A stretch of 64,000 bases of DNA. It comes from Linanthus parryae (lineage: Eukaryota > Streptophyta > Magnoliopsida > Ericales > Polemoniaceae). The translations under genes and the position numbers were made by a program. Shown one piece after another: positions 45,507-56,630 of the stretch. The stretch covers positions 1,603,501 to 1,667,500 of the forward strand of contig JALGPY010000035.1 in the NCBI GenBank assembly GCA_023055425.1. The letters run 5' to 3'. The notes beneath the pieces were generated by a model, which saw nothing but the letters and a program-made list of their open reading frames with translations, was not told the DNA's origin and ran no database searches. Within the stretch, counting starts at the first letter, position 1. Each line of letters starts with the position of its first letter.

Positions 45507-48500
45507 TTGCAGGTTGTCACCACTGTTAAAGAACAAAAATGGTTTATGGACAGTGTTTGCTCAAGACACATGAGTGGAAAAATATCTATGTTCTCAGAAT
45601 TCGAAGAGCAATCAGTAGGTTCAATTACACTTGGTGACAAAGGCAAATGCAACATTCTTGGTATTGGTAAAGTTGGAACAGGTTCTGAAAGTTCAATTTC
45701 TGATGTATATCTAGTTGATGGCTTGAAAATTAACTTGCTTAGTGTATCTCAACTTTGTGATAATGGTAATAAGGTTATCTTTGATAAAGAGAAGTTTGTG
45801 GTGCAAAATGAGAAAAATGGCAACTGCATTCTCACAGCCTCTAGATCAAACAATGTTTATACTTTTCAGACTAACAATGTTGCAGATGAAAGCTTAAAGT
45901 GCCTCAAGGCCTTGAAAGAGGATTCAAACCTTTGGCACACAAAGCTTGGTCACATCAGCTTGCATACCTTGAATTAATTGATCTACAAAGATCTGGTAAG
46001 AGGATTATCATCCATCAAGTTCAAATATGATGAAATATGCAAAGCTTGTGCTCAAGGTAAGCAGACCAGGAGCTCATTCAAGCCAAAGAAGTTTGTAAGT
46101 ACTACTAGACCTATTGAATTACTTCACATGGATCGCTGTGGTCCTATGAGGACTCCAAATCCAAAAGGTAAGAAGTATATGCCAGTTATTGTAGATGACT
46201 ATTCTAGATTTACTTGGGTTATGTTTCTGAAAGAAAAATCGTAAGCCCTCTCTGAATTTTCAAAGCTTTGCAGAGAACTTTAAACCTTGAAAAACCTACC
46301 TATTGCTTCAATCAGAAGTGATCATGGTAGAGAGTTTGATCAATTATAATTTTATTTTTATGTGCTAATATGGTATCTCTCACAATTTCTCTGCTCCTAG
46401 AACTCCTCAACAGAATGGAGTTGTTGAAAGAAAGAACAGGACTATTGAAGACATGTCAAGAACAATGCGTTTAGAAAACAAGCTGCCAGAACACTATTGG
46501 GAAGAAGCTGTGAATACTACAAATTATATTTTGAACAGGTGCTTGATCAGACATATCCTGAAGAAGACCCCCTATGAGCTATTCAAAGGGATAAAGCCAA
46601 CCATTTCTTGATTCAAACCTTTTGGATGCACATGTTTTGTCCACAACAATGGAAAAGACAACTTGGGTAAGTTTGATGCAAGAAGTGATGAAGGTATCTT
46701 TCTTTTTTACTCTCTGACTAGCAAATATTATAAATTTTATAATAAAGGAACCAAACTGGTTGAAGAAAGTATTCATGTTATATTTTATGAAAGCTTTGAT
46801 GGTTCTTTGAGTGAAAGTTTTGCATACTTGAATCTGAACAAGCATGAATCAGAAGAAGAAGCTGAAAACTCACTTGGTTTCAAGAAAGGTTCAGAAGGAA
46901 ACAGTAGCCATTTTCAAGAACTTGAAAATAGGTCTCAAGGCCTTGAAAATAGAGATCAAAGCCTTGGAAAGGATTATCAGAAAGACATGACTTATCAGGC
47001 TACTACTTCAAGACCAGAGAATCAATATAGAGAGACTGAACCCTGGTCTCCAAGAAAGAGATTAAAATATCTTTCAACTCATTCAGTTGACAACATCATT
47101 TTTGATCCAACCACTGGTACACAAACAAGATCACAGTTAAAGAATCTTTGTTCTTTCAATGCTTTCATTTCTCTTGTAGAACCCAAAACTGTGAAGGAAG
47201 CATTACAAGAAGCAGACTGGATTATAGCTATGCAAAGTGAATTCAATGAGTTTGAAAGAAATAAGGTGTGGAACCTAGTTCCCCCACCAACAAACCAGTC
47301 TGTCATTGGTACCAGATGGATATTCAGAAACAAATTGGATGGAAGTGACAAAGTGATTAGAAATAATGCAAGGTTAGTTTCTCAAGGCTACAACCAAGAA
47401 GAAGGTATTGATTATGAGGAAACATTTTCTCCTGTTTCCAGGTTAGAAGCTATTAGAATTTTACTTGCCTTTGCATCCTACAAGAACATGAAACTGTTTC
47501 AGATGGATGTGAAGTGTGCATTTTTGAATGGATACTTGCAAGAAGAAGTTTATGTTGCACAACCTCCTGGTTTTGAAAATGACAAGTTTCCAGATCATGT
47601 TTACAAACTTGACAAAGCTATTTATGGTTTGAAACAAGATCCAAGAACTTGGTATGAAAGATTGTAAAAGTTTTTACTTGAAAATGATTTCAAAAGAGTA
47701 TTAGTAGACAAGACCCTTTTCATTAAGAATCATGAAAATATTTACTTGTAGTTCAGATTTATATTGATGATATTTTATTTGGAGCTACTAATGATCTATT
47801 GTGAAAAGAATTCTCAAGTCTTATGATCAGGGAATTTGATATGAGCATGATGGGAGAGTTGAACTTCTTCCTTGGACTTCAAATGCATCAGATGAAGAAG
47901 GGCATCTTTCTACATCAAATAAAGTACACTACGGACTTATTGAACAAGTACATTATGTCTCAATCCAAAGAAATCAAGACCCCTATGAGTTCTACACTAT
48001 CCTTAGATAATGATGAATCTGGTAAGAGTGTCAATGTGAGAGAGTATAGAGGTGTGATTGGATCATTAATATACCTTAATGCTAGTAGACCATATATCAT
48101 GTTCAGTGTATGTATGTGTGCAAGATTTCAAGCTGATCCAAAGGAGTCACACTTAAGTGCTGTGAAAAGAATCTTCAGATATCTAAATGGTACCAAAGAC
48201 CTAGGGATTTGGTATCCAAGACATTCTAAGTTTTATTTTTATGGATATTCAGATGCTGACTTTGCAGGTTACAAAGTTGATAGGAAAAGTACTTCAGGAA
48301 CTTGTCAATTCATTGGATCCTCCTTGATCAGTTGGCACTCCAAGAAAGAAAAATTTGTTGCTTTATCAACAGCTGAAGCTGAATACATAGCTGCTGGAGC
48401 CTGTTGCTCACAAGTCTTATGGATTGCTCAACAGTTGAGAGATCTGGGAATTGATTTTAGAAGTACACGTATCAAATTTGACAACACCAGTGCAATATCA

Positions 48501-48713
48501 ATCACAAAGAATCCAGTTCAGCATTCAAAAACCAAGCATATTGATGTCATACACCATTTCATCAGAGATCATGCTGAGAAACGTGATATTGTTCTTGAAT
48601 TTGTTTATACTAACATGAAACTTGCATATATCTTCACTAAACCATTGTCAGATGAAATATTTTTAGCTCTAAGGATGGAATTGGGCATGCTAAATAAAGA
48701 TGCATTGGTGTAG
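45507..48713 (+). pseudogene. SIRE-like pol, broken
   Basis: Order: protease (WFMDSVCSRHMSG at about 45540, with DSG changed to DSV), pre-integrase domain (LWHTKLGHISLHTLN, 45930), and integrase N-half (LHMDRCGPMR and VIVDDYSRFTWV, to 46244). The integrase centre is decayed, with stops (46245-46600) but ARTPQQNGVVERKNRT-like sequence near 46400. Then the integrase tail and RT start (46663-47667) with WIFRNKLDG, ETFSPVSRLEAIRILLAFA and MDVKCAFLNG; the YIDD catalytic box in another frame (about 47760); and 47823-48713 with MMGELNFFLGLQM, YSDADFAGYKVDRKSTSGTC and FVALSTAEAEYIAA, the RNase H. Several stops and shifts; dead. Confidence 0.82.
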
Positions 48714-49155
48714 GGGGAGTATAAGCTTTTATGTGTTTCAAAGGTTTGAACTAATTTTCAAAACCTTGAAAATCATTTCAAAACTTTGATTTTATTTTTT
48801 TCATTATAACAGCGTTTCAAGACATTAAAATTATTTTCAAAGCCTTGAAAATATGTCTGATAACTTTTTAAGTCAATAACTCTTGGATCATTCAATATTG
48901 GGTGCTATCTTTGTAGATATTTTCTCAATATTGCCCCTACCTTTTTCAAAATCCTTTTTCAGCCAAATGTAGTATTAAAATATTTGTTTCCAATGGATTC
49001 AAAGATTTGATTCTTCGCTGATCATTACAAATCTTTTAAAATCAAATTGAAATTGCAGTTTCCTTTTTAAACTCACACTCTTTTAGTATTTATCTTCCTC
49101 TCTTCTCCTTCTCTCCGTATCAATCCTACTTCTCTCTATTCTTCTCCAAACCCTA
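48714..49155 (+). other. Post-pol spacer with palindromes
   Basis: This is non-coding, with degenerate TTTCAAAGCCTTGAAA-type words (48740-48855) and a CTCTTCTCC-rich leader-like stretch (49090-49150). Confidence 0.55.
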
Positions 49156-49822
49156 ATGAGCACAAGAAGTGCCTCTGACAGAATCAAGATGGCTGGTGGT
49201 TCAAAGCCTAGTGCGGAGAAGAAAAGAAAGAACCCCGTAGAAGAGATTAAAGATATCAGTGAAGACTCAGAATCAAAGGCCTCTACTTATGAAGAACTGG
49301 AATCTTCTCCTAAGAAGATGGCAAAGAAGGATCAGCTTCCAGTGTCAGGAAAAAAGAAATAGACTATGGAGACTACACAAGAGAATCATATGGGAATCCA
49401 GATTGGAAGCCCTAAGAAAGACAAGAAAAAGGCAGTCACAGGGATCCAAGGGAAAAGGAAAATAAATGTACATTCCAGACTCGGATTCAGATACTACTTC
49501 AGGATCCTAAGGAGTACATTTTGTATCCAAAAAGGGAAGACATGAGAAAGACCTTCCAGAAAATGAGTTAGTGTCAAAAACAAGAAGGAATGATCATCAC
49601 AAAATCCCCTCTGCACTGCAGAAGAAGGTGTATGTGATGAAGAAACTAAAAAATGGAAAGAAAGCTTTAAAACGACTCACATTTTTTTTTTCAATAGGGT
49701 TATCAAAACAATCAGTTCCATAATTGAGGAAATTGATGTGGTTCAACAAGAAGCACATGAAAATGAGGAAGACAATGAGGAAGAAGAAGGAGAGCAGGAA
49801 GGAGATGAAGACCCAAACCCAT
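49156..49822 (+). pseudogene. Additional ORF region after SIRE-like pol
   Basis: The ATG at 49156 opens a 68-codon frame rich in Lys, Glu and Ser (MSTRSASDRIK...KKRKNPVEEIKDISEDSES), stopped by a TAG at 49360. Overlapping frames continue with basic clusters, and a very acidic end (ENEEDNEEEEGEQEGDEDP) is coded at 49757-49819 before TAA. It stands where SIRE/Maximus elements carry a second, envelope-like or unknown ORF. I see no signal peptide or membrane segment in the open pieces, so I would not call it envelope. Confidence 0.45.
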
Positions 49823-50159
49823 AAACTCTTGCCTACTCTTTCTTGCCCAATCTTTTCTTAATTTTCTTTTCAAACTTTTCCAAAGATTCTGATCCAACAT
49901 TTTCTCATTCTTTTTTATGAAAGTCAAAAGGGGGGAGAAATCTTAGGTTGTTTTTATATTTTTAGTGACCTATATTTTGGTCAGTAGGGAATTATCTAAG
50001 ACTTTTTTAAAGTTATTCTGCTTAAGTTAATTGATGAATATGTTGGACTCTTTTGGAACTTCTGTGTAATGACTTTTTGTGCTATGTGCTAATGAGTATT
50101 TTTTTGCAGAAACTAAGGTTCAAACAGAAAGTGGTTTTGTCTTTCATCAAGGGGTAGAT
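49823..50159 (+). other. SIRE-like 3' non-coding region
   Basis: No gene is present. A purine run AAAAGGGGGGAGAAA occurs at about 49927-49941 and the terminal tract AAGGGGTAGAT at 50149-50159, directly before the LTR. The first may be an internal polypurine tract. Confidence 0.5.
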
Positions 50160-51451
50160 TGTAAGACATGTTTCAGGCTTGAAATACAGAGCTATTTGAA
50201 GGCCTTGAAACAATTTTCAAAGCCTTGAATCACAGGTTTCACAGGCTATTTCAAGGCCTTGAAACAATGTTCAAAGCCTAGAAACTGTCTGACCTGTATG
50301 CATATTGTAAGGGGAGTTTTTCTAAGTCGATCTTATTATAACTCTCTCACCCTTATAATCGATCTCTTAGTACTAGATGATGAAAAAACAAAAGCTTTTG
50401 ATTCACTTAGACTTCATCTAATTAACCTGTTTGACTTAGTTTTGCAGGGAAAGTTCATTTCCTATTTTGCAGGATTGGTTTCCTAACATGAGTTTTGCAT
50501 AAAAGGAAATACTGAGAGATTGTGATTTTGTGATCAATCAAACACTCATGACAGCTTCTCAGTACGTTTGAAGACAAGATCAGCACACTATCTTTGAAGA
50601 TCCTAATCAACTATCCGTTGGGAAGACTGTTAGAGAAGTCAAAGATTGCTGCCTAATAAACAGGAAGTTTGTTGCTGATAATCAGGAAGATTTGCTGACC
50701 ACTTGAGCAGTATAAATGGAGCTCAATTTGAAGCATTTGACACAACAATCAAACGGGCAAAAAATAGAGACACATTTCAAGGATTGTCTAGAATCAAAGA
50801 ATCACATCGTTCTCTCAATCCAACTCACAGAAAGATCACTGCATTCTCACTGCAGTTTCACTTCCACTGTTCTTCTGTTTTGTACTTAATTTGTATATCA
50901 TTCTTATACTACTTCTAGCTCTCATTCTCAAGGATTTTTCAAAGTGAACAATAGATAATTCTTAGTTAATCATTTAGCTAGCGCAGGTACTAGAGAGGTT
51001 AGTGAGAACTACAAGCTGTAAAAGAATAAGGCATATCTATTTGCTTGAGATCTAAGGCTTAGCTTTTTTATTAATAAGAATTGTGTTAAAAATCCTGCAG
51101 GGAGAGGATCCCTGAGGTAGAGACGTAGTTCCAAGTAGACTGAACTCTATAAATCCTGTGTCTCTTGCATTGTTTATTTCATTCTCATACTTTGTTTTAC
51201 ACAACATTCAAACTAGTCTGTTTTTCAAGGGTTTGAAACTCTTTTCAAGGCCTTGAAAAAGACTTGTCTGTTTTCACTTAAACTGTATTTCATTTCAAAA
51301 GCTTGAAACTGTTTTCAAGGCCTTGAACTACGTTACTTTTCACAGAAAACTCTCGTCTTTGCAAGTTTTACAAAAAGTTGGCATACTCTATTCAACCCCC
51401 CCCCCATGTAGAGTATTTGTGCTACATTTCTACCTGCTTACTCCCCTTTCA
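50160..51451 (+). repeat. SIRE-like 3' LTR, 1292 bp
   Basis: It starts TGTAAGACATG and ends CCCCTTTCA, followed by AGCCA. It has the same palindrome clusters (50170-50285 and 51220-51330), a C run in a TACTCTA...TAGAGTA hairpin (51385-51417) and a conserved TATA box. Scattered substitutions and indels separate it from 42580-43856. Confidence 0.88.
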
Positions 51452-51683
51452 AGCCACATGGCCCAAAACCTACCATTGAAAATGTGTTCTCTTGCTGGTT
51501 TTTCAAGTTGAGTGTTCATAAGAAGTCAGAGTGTCCCAAGCTCCAATCTTTGTCACATATGAAGAAGAATAAGGCACAAGGTGTGGTTTTCGTCTGTTTT
51601 GAGTCTTCCTTCGTCGATGTCCCACATAATTCTTGGTGGCTTGACAGTGTAATCTCTATTCATGTTTCTAATTCCTTGCAAGG

Positions 51684-52420
51684 GCACCCCCACGGTCAGA
51701 CCTAACAATATTAATCTCTTTTCCAGTTTATTTTTCAACATAGGTCTTGAAAATTTTGAATTTCTCTAAAGACTCTGACTTATGTTGAATCAGATAAACA
51801 AACCCATAACGAGAATAATCATTAATGTAGGTGATGAAAAACTTTTTCCCACACAAATGTGAAGAGAAAGGCCCAGAAATATTAATGTGGATTATCTCTA
51901 AAAGGTTCGTACAACGGGTAGACTCAAGCTTCCTTGTTTTAGTCATCTTGCCTCTTATGCAATCGACACAAGGTCCACCTCCATTTTGTTCAAGATCTGC
52001 AAGAATATTTTCCTTAACCAATATCTGAACTCTCTCATTAGAAATTTGAGAAAGTCTCATACGCCAAAGAGGATGATATTTGCCTTTACTTAAAGGTCTT
52101 TTGGTCCCATTACACTCGACGTTTATGGAGAAAGTACATGATAAATTCAAATGATACAATCTTTCACACAAGAATCCATTGCCAACAAGAGATGAATTCA
52201 AGAATAACTCAAACTTATTATTTCCAAAAGTGAACGTGTAACCAGAGACATCGATTTTTGACACGGAAATCAAATTCCGTCTTATAGACGGTACATAAGC
52301 AACGTTTTCTATTTGGACTTAAAAAACAACCTAACTCTACCAATGAAGACTATGGGAACGCTGACTCTATTTCCTATGAAGATGCGATCTTCTCCTTCCA
52401 TAGGTTTGCGTTTGCTTAGG
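51684..52420 (-). pseudogene. Inverted segment of C1 pol (protease to mid-integrase)
   Basis: On the minus strand this reads from 52420 down: LSKRKPMEGEDRIFIGNRV, then ENVAYVPSIRRNLISVSKID (protease tail), HPLWRMRLSQISNERV (pre-integrase), CVDCIRGKMTK (integrase zinc end), FITYINDYSRYGFVYLI (first Asp region) and VRSDRGG (second Asp) ending at about 51684. The plus strand just left of it ends at NSLQG and the plus strand just right of it begins YGKHCDVGQHKGPFAE. Conceptually flipping the segment restores normal copia order at both joints, so it is a local inversion of about 737 bp in C1. The 51728-52273 frame is still open over 181 codons. Confidence 0.82.
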
Positions 52421-53950
52421 TATGGAAAGCACTGTGATGTTGGCCAACACAAGGGACCTTTTGCTGAAGTTTTAGAGAACTGTGGAATCGGTGCTCAGTA
52501 CACTATGCCTGGCACGCCTGAACAAAATGGTGTGGCTGAGTGTCTTAATCGCACTCTAGATGCGATGATGAGGTGTACATTGAGCTTATCCAAATTACAC
52601 GAATCTCTTTGGGGTGAAGCTATTCTAATTGCCATGTATATCCTAAATCGTGTACCCTCAAAATATATTCCTAAAACACCATTTGAGTTGTGGACTGGAA
52701 GAAAACCTAGCTTAAACCATTTTCGTGCATGGGGGTGCCCTGCTGAATTTAAACTCTATAATCCTCCTGAATCCAAGTTGGGTCCTAGGATCACTCGCTG
52801 CTATTTCGTAGGGTACCCGGAGGGGTCAAAGGTGTATCGTTTCTATCGTCCTGGTTATGGGACAAGAATTTTTGAATCTAGTAATGCAAAATTCTTTGAA
52901 GACAATGTGGGTGATTATGCTTCCCCTACTATCCAGTCTGAACCGTCCAAGATTTTGTGCCGTTGCCTATTATAAAAATCAAGTGCTCCAACTTTAGAGA
53001 CAATGGATGAAGTGATGGATGCCCCAGTTGTCCCTGTTGAATTGTCACCGCAAGGTGAGAATGTACAACAAGATCAACCCCCTGTGCGTAGATCTGAAAG
53101 GGTAAGGAGACCTACAATTTCTCAGGATTTTGTTTATCTTGTAGAACATGATATAGTTGATCCCATAAGTTACTGCGATGCCATTGTCAGTGTACTGGCT
53201 AATAAGTGGATTGAAGCAATGAAGGAGGAAATGAACTCAATGTCTAATAATGAGGTATGTGAGTTAGGTTAGCTTCCTAAGGGTTCTAAAGCCATTGGGT
53301 GTAAATGGATGTTCAAGACCAAGAAATATTCCAACGGGAATATTGCATGGTTTAAAGCTAGACTTGTGGCGAGGGTTTTACTCAAAGAGAGGGTGTTGAA
53401 TACACTGAAACCATTTATCCTGTTTCCTCAAAGGATGCGTTTCGCATTAGTATGGCATTAACTGCACATTTTGACTTAGAACTTCACCAAATGGATGTGA
53501 AAACAGCCTTCTTGAATGGTGATCTGTACGAGGAGGTGTATATGAAGCAACCCGAGGGGTTTGTATCAACCGGAACTAAAAATTTGGTCTGCAGGTTAAA
53601 GAAGTCTATTTATGGCCTTAAGAAAGCATCAAGGCAATGGTACTTAAAGTTTCACCAGGTAATGGTATCTCTTGGTTCATTGAAAATACAGTTGAATCTT
53701 GCATATATCTCAAGATCAGTGGGAGCAAGTTTATTTTCTTGATTTTATATGTTGATGACATATTGCTTGCCAGTAGCGACTTGGGATTATTGTATGAAGT
53801 CAAGAAAATGTTGTCTGGTTGCTTTGACATGAAAGACCTTGGTGAGGCCTTTTTTTTGTTGGCGATTGAAATTAAGAGAGATCGACGTTGGAAACTTTTG
53901 GGGTTGTCTCAGAGTGCTTACATTGATCGCGTCCTCGTGGGATTTAACTA
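52421..53950 (+). pseudogene. C1 pol: integrase C-half and reverse transcriptase
   Basis: Plus-strand coding resumes after the inversion: GPFAEVLENCGIGAQYTMPG, then GVAECLNRTLDAMMRC, with the catalytic-region Glu in GVAE; then HFRAWGCPAEFKLY and a proline-rich linker with VRRSERVRRPTIS. RT: IGCKWMFKTKK at 53297, stops and a shift near 53270 and 53375, MDVKTAFLNGDLYEEVYMKQPEGF (53491-53562), and LYVDDILLASS with an intact catalytic YVDD at about 53748. It ends with LLGLSQSAYIDRVLVGFN at about 53948, where C2 sequence begins. No RNase H or 3' LTR follows. Confidence 0.82.
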
Positions 53951-53954
53951 AAGA

Positions 53955-55263
53955 TTATTTTAAGGCCTAATCTGAATCCTTTGAAAAGTTCAAATAAATC
54001 AAGAATGAAGTAGAGAAGAAACTTGGCAAGAGTATTAAGGCTCTACGATTAGATCGTGGAGAAGAATACTTGAGCCAGGAGTTTGACGAATATCTTAGAT
54101 AGTGTGAGATCTTGTCCCATCTCACTCCACCCGGAACGCCACAGTGGAATGGTGTGTCCGAAAGGAGGAATCGAACACTGTTGGACATGGTTCGATCTAT
54201 GATGCGTCAGACTGATCTTCCAAAATCTTTTTGGGGACACGCTCTATTAACTGCAGGCTTTACCCTTAACCGTGCTCCATCCAAACCAGTCATGAAGACT
54301 CCATATGAGATATGGACTGCGAGGCGTCCCATAGTGTCTTTCATGAAGATTTTGGGTTGCGATGTCTATGTAAAGCGTTTACAAATAGACAAGCTCATAC
54401 ACAAGTTGGATAAGAGTAAGCTTGTGGGATATCCTAAGGAAACGAAAAAGGAAACAAAAGGCTATTATTTCTACAATCCAATTGAGAACAAAGTATTTGT
54501 TGCTCGGAACGGTGTGTTTCTAGAAAGAGATTTTGTCTCTAAAGAAGCCAATGGTAGGACTGTAGAACTTGAAGAAATTCAAGGACCACAAACCACTAAT
54601 CCTACAATCGAACATGAGCACGTACCACAAGATGTTGTGGAGCAGCATGTTCAAGTAACACAAGAACTGCGTAGGTTAAGTAGGGTTTGTTAGGGGCCAG
54701 TGAGGTATGGACTTCTCGTGACTGAGCCCGGTGATGTATTACTCATGGATGATGAGCCTACCACCTACAGAGAGGCCATGAAAGGGCCATACTCTCAAAA
54801 GAGGCATGAATCCATGAGATCCGAAATGGAATCCATGTATACCAACAAAGTGTGGACTCTGGGGGAACCACCCCGAGGGGCTCGGCCCATAGGGTGCAAG
54901 TGGGTCTTCAACAAGAAGACCGACATGGATGGCAACATAATTTCCTTTAAGGATAAATTGGTGGCTAAAGGGTTTAGACAGATTCATGGTATTGACTATG
55001 ATGAAACATTTTCACCAGTCGCGATGACCAAATCCATTCGCATCTTACTTGCTATTGAAGCTTATCACGATTATGAGATTTATCATATGGATGTCAAAAC
55101 AGCATTTCGGTATGTAAAACTCCTTGAGGATGTGTACATGGCACAATCAGAGGGTTTTGAAGATCCAGAACATGGATGTCAAAACAGTGTGTTAGTTGCA
55201 CCGAAACATTTATGGATTGGAGCAAGCTTCTAGGAGTTCGAATATGCGTTTTGATGATGCTGT
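53955..55263 (+). pseudogene. C2 copia pol: integrase and RT N-half
   Basis: A different copia begins abruptly in the integrase core: SESFEKFK (about 53970, followed by a stop), KALRLDRGEEYLSQEFDEYL, then LTPPGTPQWNGVSERRNRTLLDMVRSMM (54121-54204), YEIWTARRP and YYFYNPIENKVFVARNGVFLE. A TAG at 54691 separates this from the RT: WVFNKKTDMDGN, DYDETFSPVAMTKSIRILLAI and MDVKTAF, and the KSIYGLEQAS-like region in another frame (about 55200). It is cut at 55264 by the 2-kb element. LTR, gag and protease are absent upstream, so C2 is 5' truncated, probably by recombination with C1. Confidence 0.8.
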
Positions 55264-55900
55264 TTTAAATAGTGCATTCCAGAAAGATGGATCATCATCC
55301 ACGTGGCAGTCATCCAGAAGGTTCAATGGTACTCCGTATACACCCTATCATATCTTCATCATTTACATACACTTATATTCGAGCCTATCCATATGGGGCT
55401 GCGAGACATGGTTTCCCGCGATACTAACCGCACGGGAGTTGTAGGGACTTAGTGGCTTAGAGGTTAGAGTAAGGAACGTCGCGCGAGAGCAAGAACCACG
55501 CTCGAGCGCGATCCTTTTAATTGCTTGAGAGATCTGATGAAAACGTTCCCTATATATGTGGATAACTGCTCGATTGGTTTCCAATCTATATGGATGAATG
55601 TGTAACGTGCCCTATATGTACGGGTGAGCATGACGTTACGAGAAAGATATATCGCCATCCTTTATGGCACACATTAACACCTCGTAACGGTCACCTCTAA
55701 GCCCTATATATGGAGATGTATGCCTTCCATAGCAACTCTGGAACCTTTGGCTAATCATCATTGTCTCTCACTCTGGCAATTGCATGAGCTTACTCTTCCC
55801 CTCCTCACTACCCCAATCTCTCTGTTCTCTATTCCTGTTCTTGTTCTTGTCTATTGTAGGTTTACAATGAAGATCTGTCTTACAGGATCCTCAGTACACA
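55264..55900 (+). repeat. Derivative 5' LTR, 637 bp
   Basis: This is related to 18169-18804 and 34474-35113; shared words include CCACGTGGCAG and GGGGCTGCGAGACA. It contains TATA-like CCTATATATG (about 55549). The primer site TTTGGTGAACCCGG follows at once. Confidence 0.8.
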
Positions 55901-55953
55901 TTTGGTGAACCCGGCATGAACCCACCTTCAAAACTTCAAAAATCTTTGCAATC

Positions 55954-56181
55954 ATGTCTCAGGAAACCAACCCCCGTGAAGGCAATCTTTCTCTCTTAAG
56001 GGACGATTTCTTGAGAGATGAGAACCTACATAATATCACCACCAATACCAATGTCCAGGCTCAAATCACTTCTGGGAGCAATCCTTCATTGGAGATGTTG
56101 AACGCCACAATTGAGAACCAAGCTAGGTCCATGCAGGCCCAATCTACCCAGATAGCCCAAATCATGGTGATCGGATTTTAA
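55954..56181 (+). pseudogene. Derivative gag, N-terminal fragment
   Basis: The ATG at 55954 opens a 75-codon frame, MSQETNPREGNLSLL..., colinear with the G1 gag start at 18861 (shared GSNPSLEM and IAQIM). After about residue 73 it runs into the 3' non-coding block and stops (VIGF-stop), so it lacks the gag core and knuckle. The product, if any, would be an acidic Asn/Thr-rich peptide without a known domain. Confidence 0.65.
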
Positions 56182-56630
56182 AACATGAAGAGAAGGATGA
56201 TAATTGCTAACCTTGTTTTTTCTTGAGTGAATTAACTGCTTGAGTGATGTTGTCAAGAATTTGATCGAAGACCTAAACTTGCTGGTGGAAAAGTTAGCAA
56301 CAATGGTGGAAAAGTTCTAATCGTTGGGGGCGAGAGATTTATATAGTCCTCTGAAAGGTCCCGACCTTTCAGTATTTGTTCGAATCAATCGTTATTTCGG
56401 TAACCGGCAGAAATTTGTGGATGTCGTCGCGATTCACGCAATCCACATCATGACACGCCCTATTAAAGGCTATACGACGTTTTCTGAGACCTAGGCAATC
56501 ATGGCTGCTCCTGGGGGCTAGGGTTTTTGAATTTTGAATTAACTCGAGGATCTGCGTGTGGAGCCTCGCACGGCTGATTTTGTGCGATTACACATCAGGC
56601 GCGCGTGACATCCGCGCAAAAGGGGGCTAA
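56182..56630 (+). other. Derivative 3' region
   Basis: This is homologous to 33960-34473 of G1, with the same order of words and the same polypurine tract. The junction with gag near 56175 marks the internal deletion. Confidence 0.65.

Larger units (their letters stand above)
42580..51451 (+). mobile_element. SIRE-like copia element, 8.9 kb, degenerate
   Basis: A complete element by structure: 5' LTR 42580-43856, 3' LTR 50160-51451, both TG...CA, and a perfect target duplication AGCCA at 42575-42579 and 51452-51456. The initiator tRNA-Met primer site follows the 5' LTR, and AAGGGGTAGAT, a polypurine-like tract, precedes the 3' LTR. Gag, protease, integrase, RT and RNase H stand in copia order, followed by an additional ORF region (49156-49822), a layout known for the SIRE/Maximus lineage. 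Most frames are broken. It sits in the gag region of C1. The palindrome CAAGGCCTTG recurs through LTRs, gag and pol. Confidence 0.88.
41854..51683 (+). pseudogene. C1 gag and protease start, split by the SIRE-like element
   Basis: The left part (41854-42574) encodes a copia gag: NFKRWKRDVELALGLADLD, then YYQKWERANRLSIMIMKKSI, then AKKFLDAIGNKFQESEKAET. It has stops at about 42021 and 42105 and a frameshift near 42330. It is cut at 42575-42579 by the SIRE-like insertion and resumes at 51457 with a zinc knuckle CWFFKLSVHKKSEC, where the second Cys of CX2C reads Phe, followed by the protease start NSWWLDSVISIHVSNSLQG. There DSG of the protease site reads DSV. The coding then stops at the inversion breakpoint near 51684. 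Confidence 0.75.
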
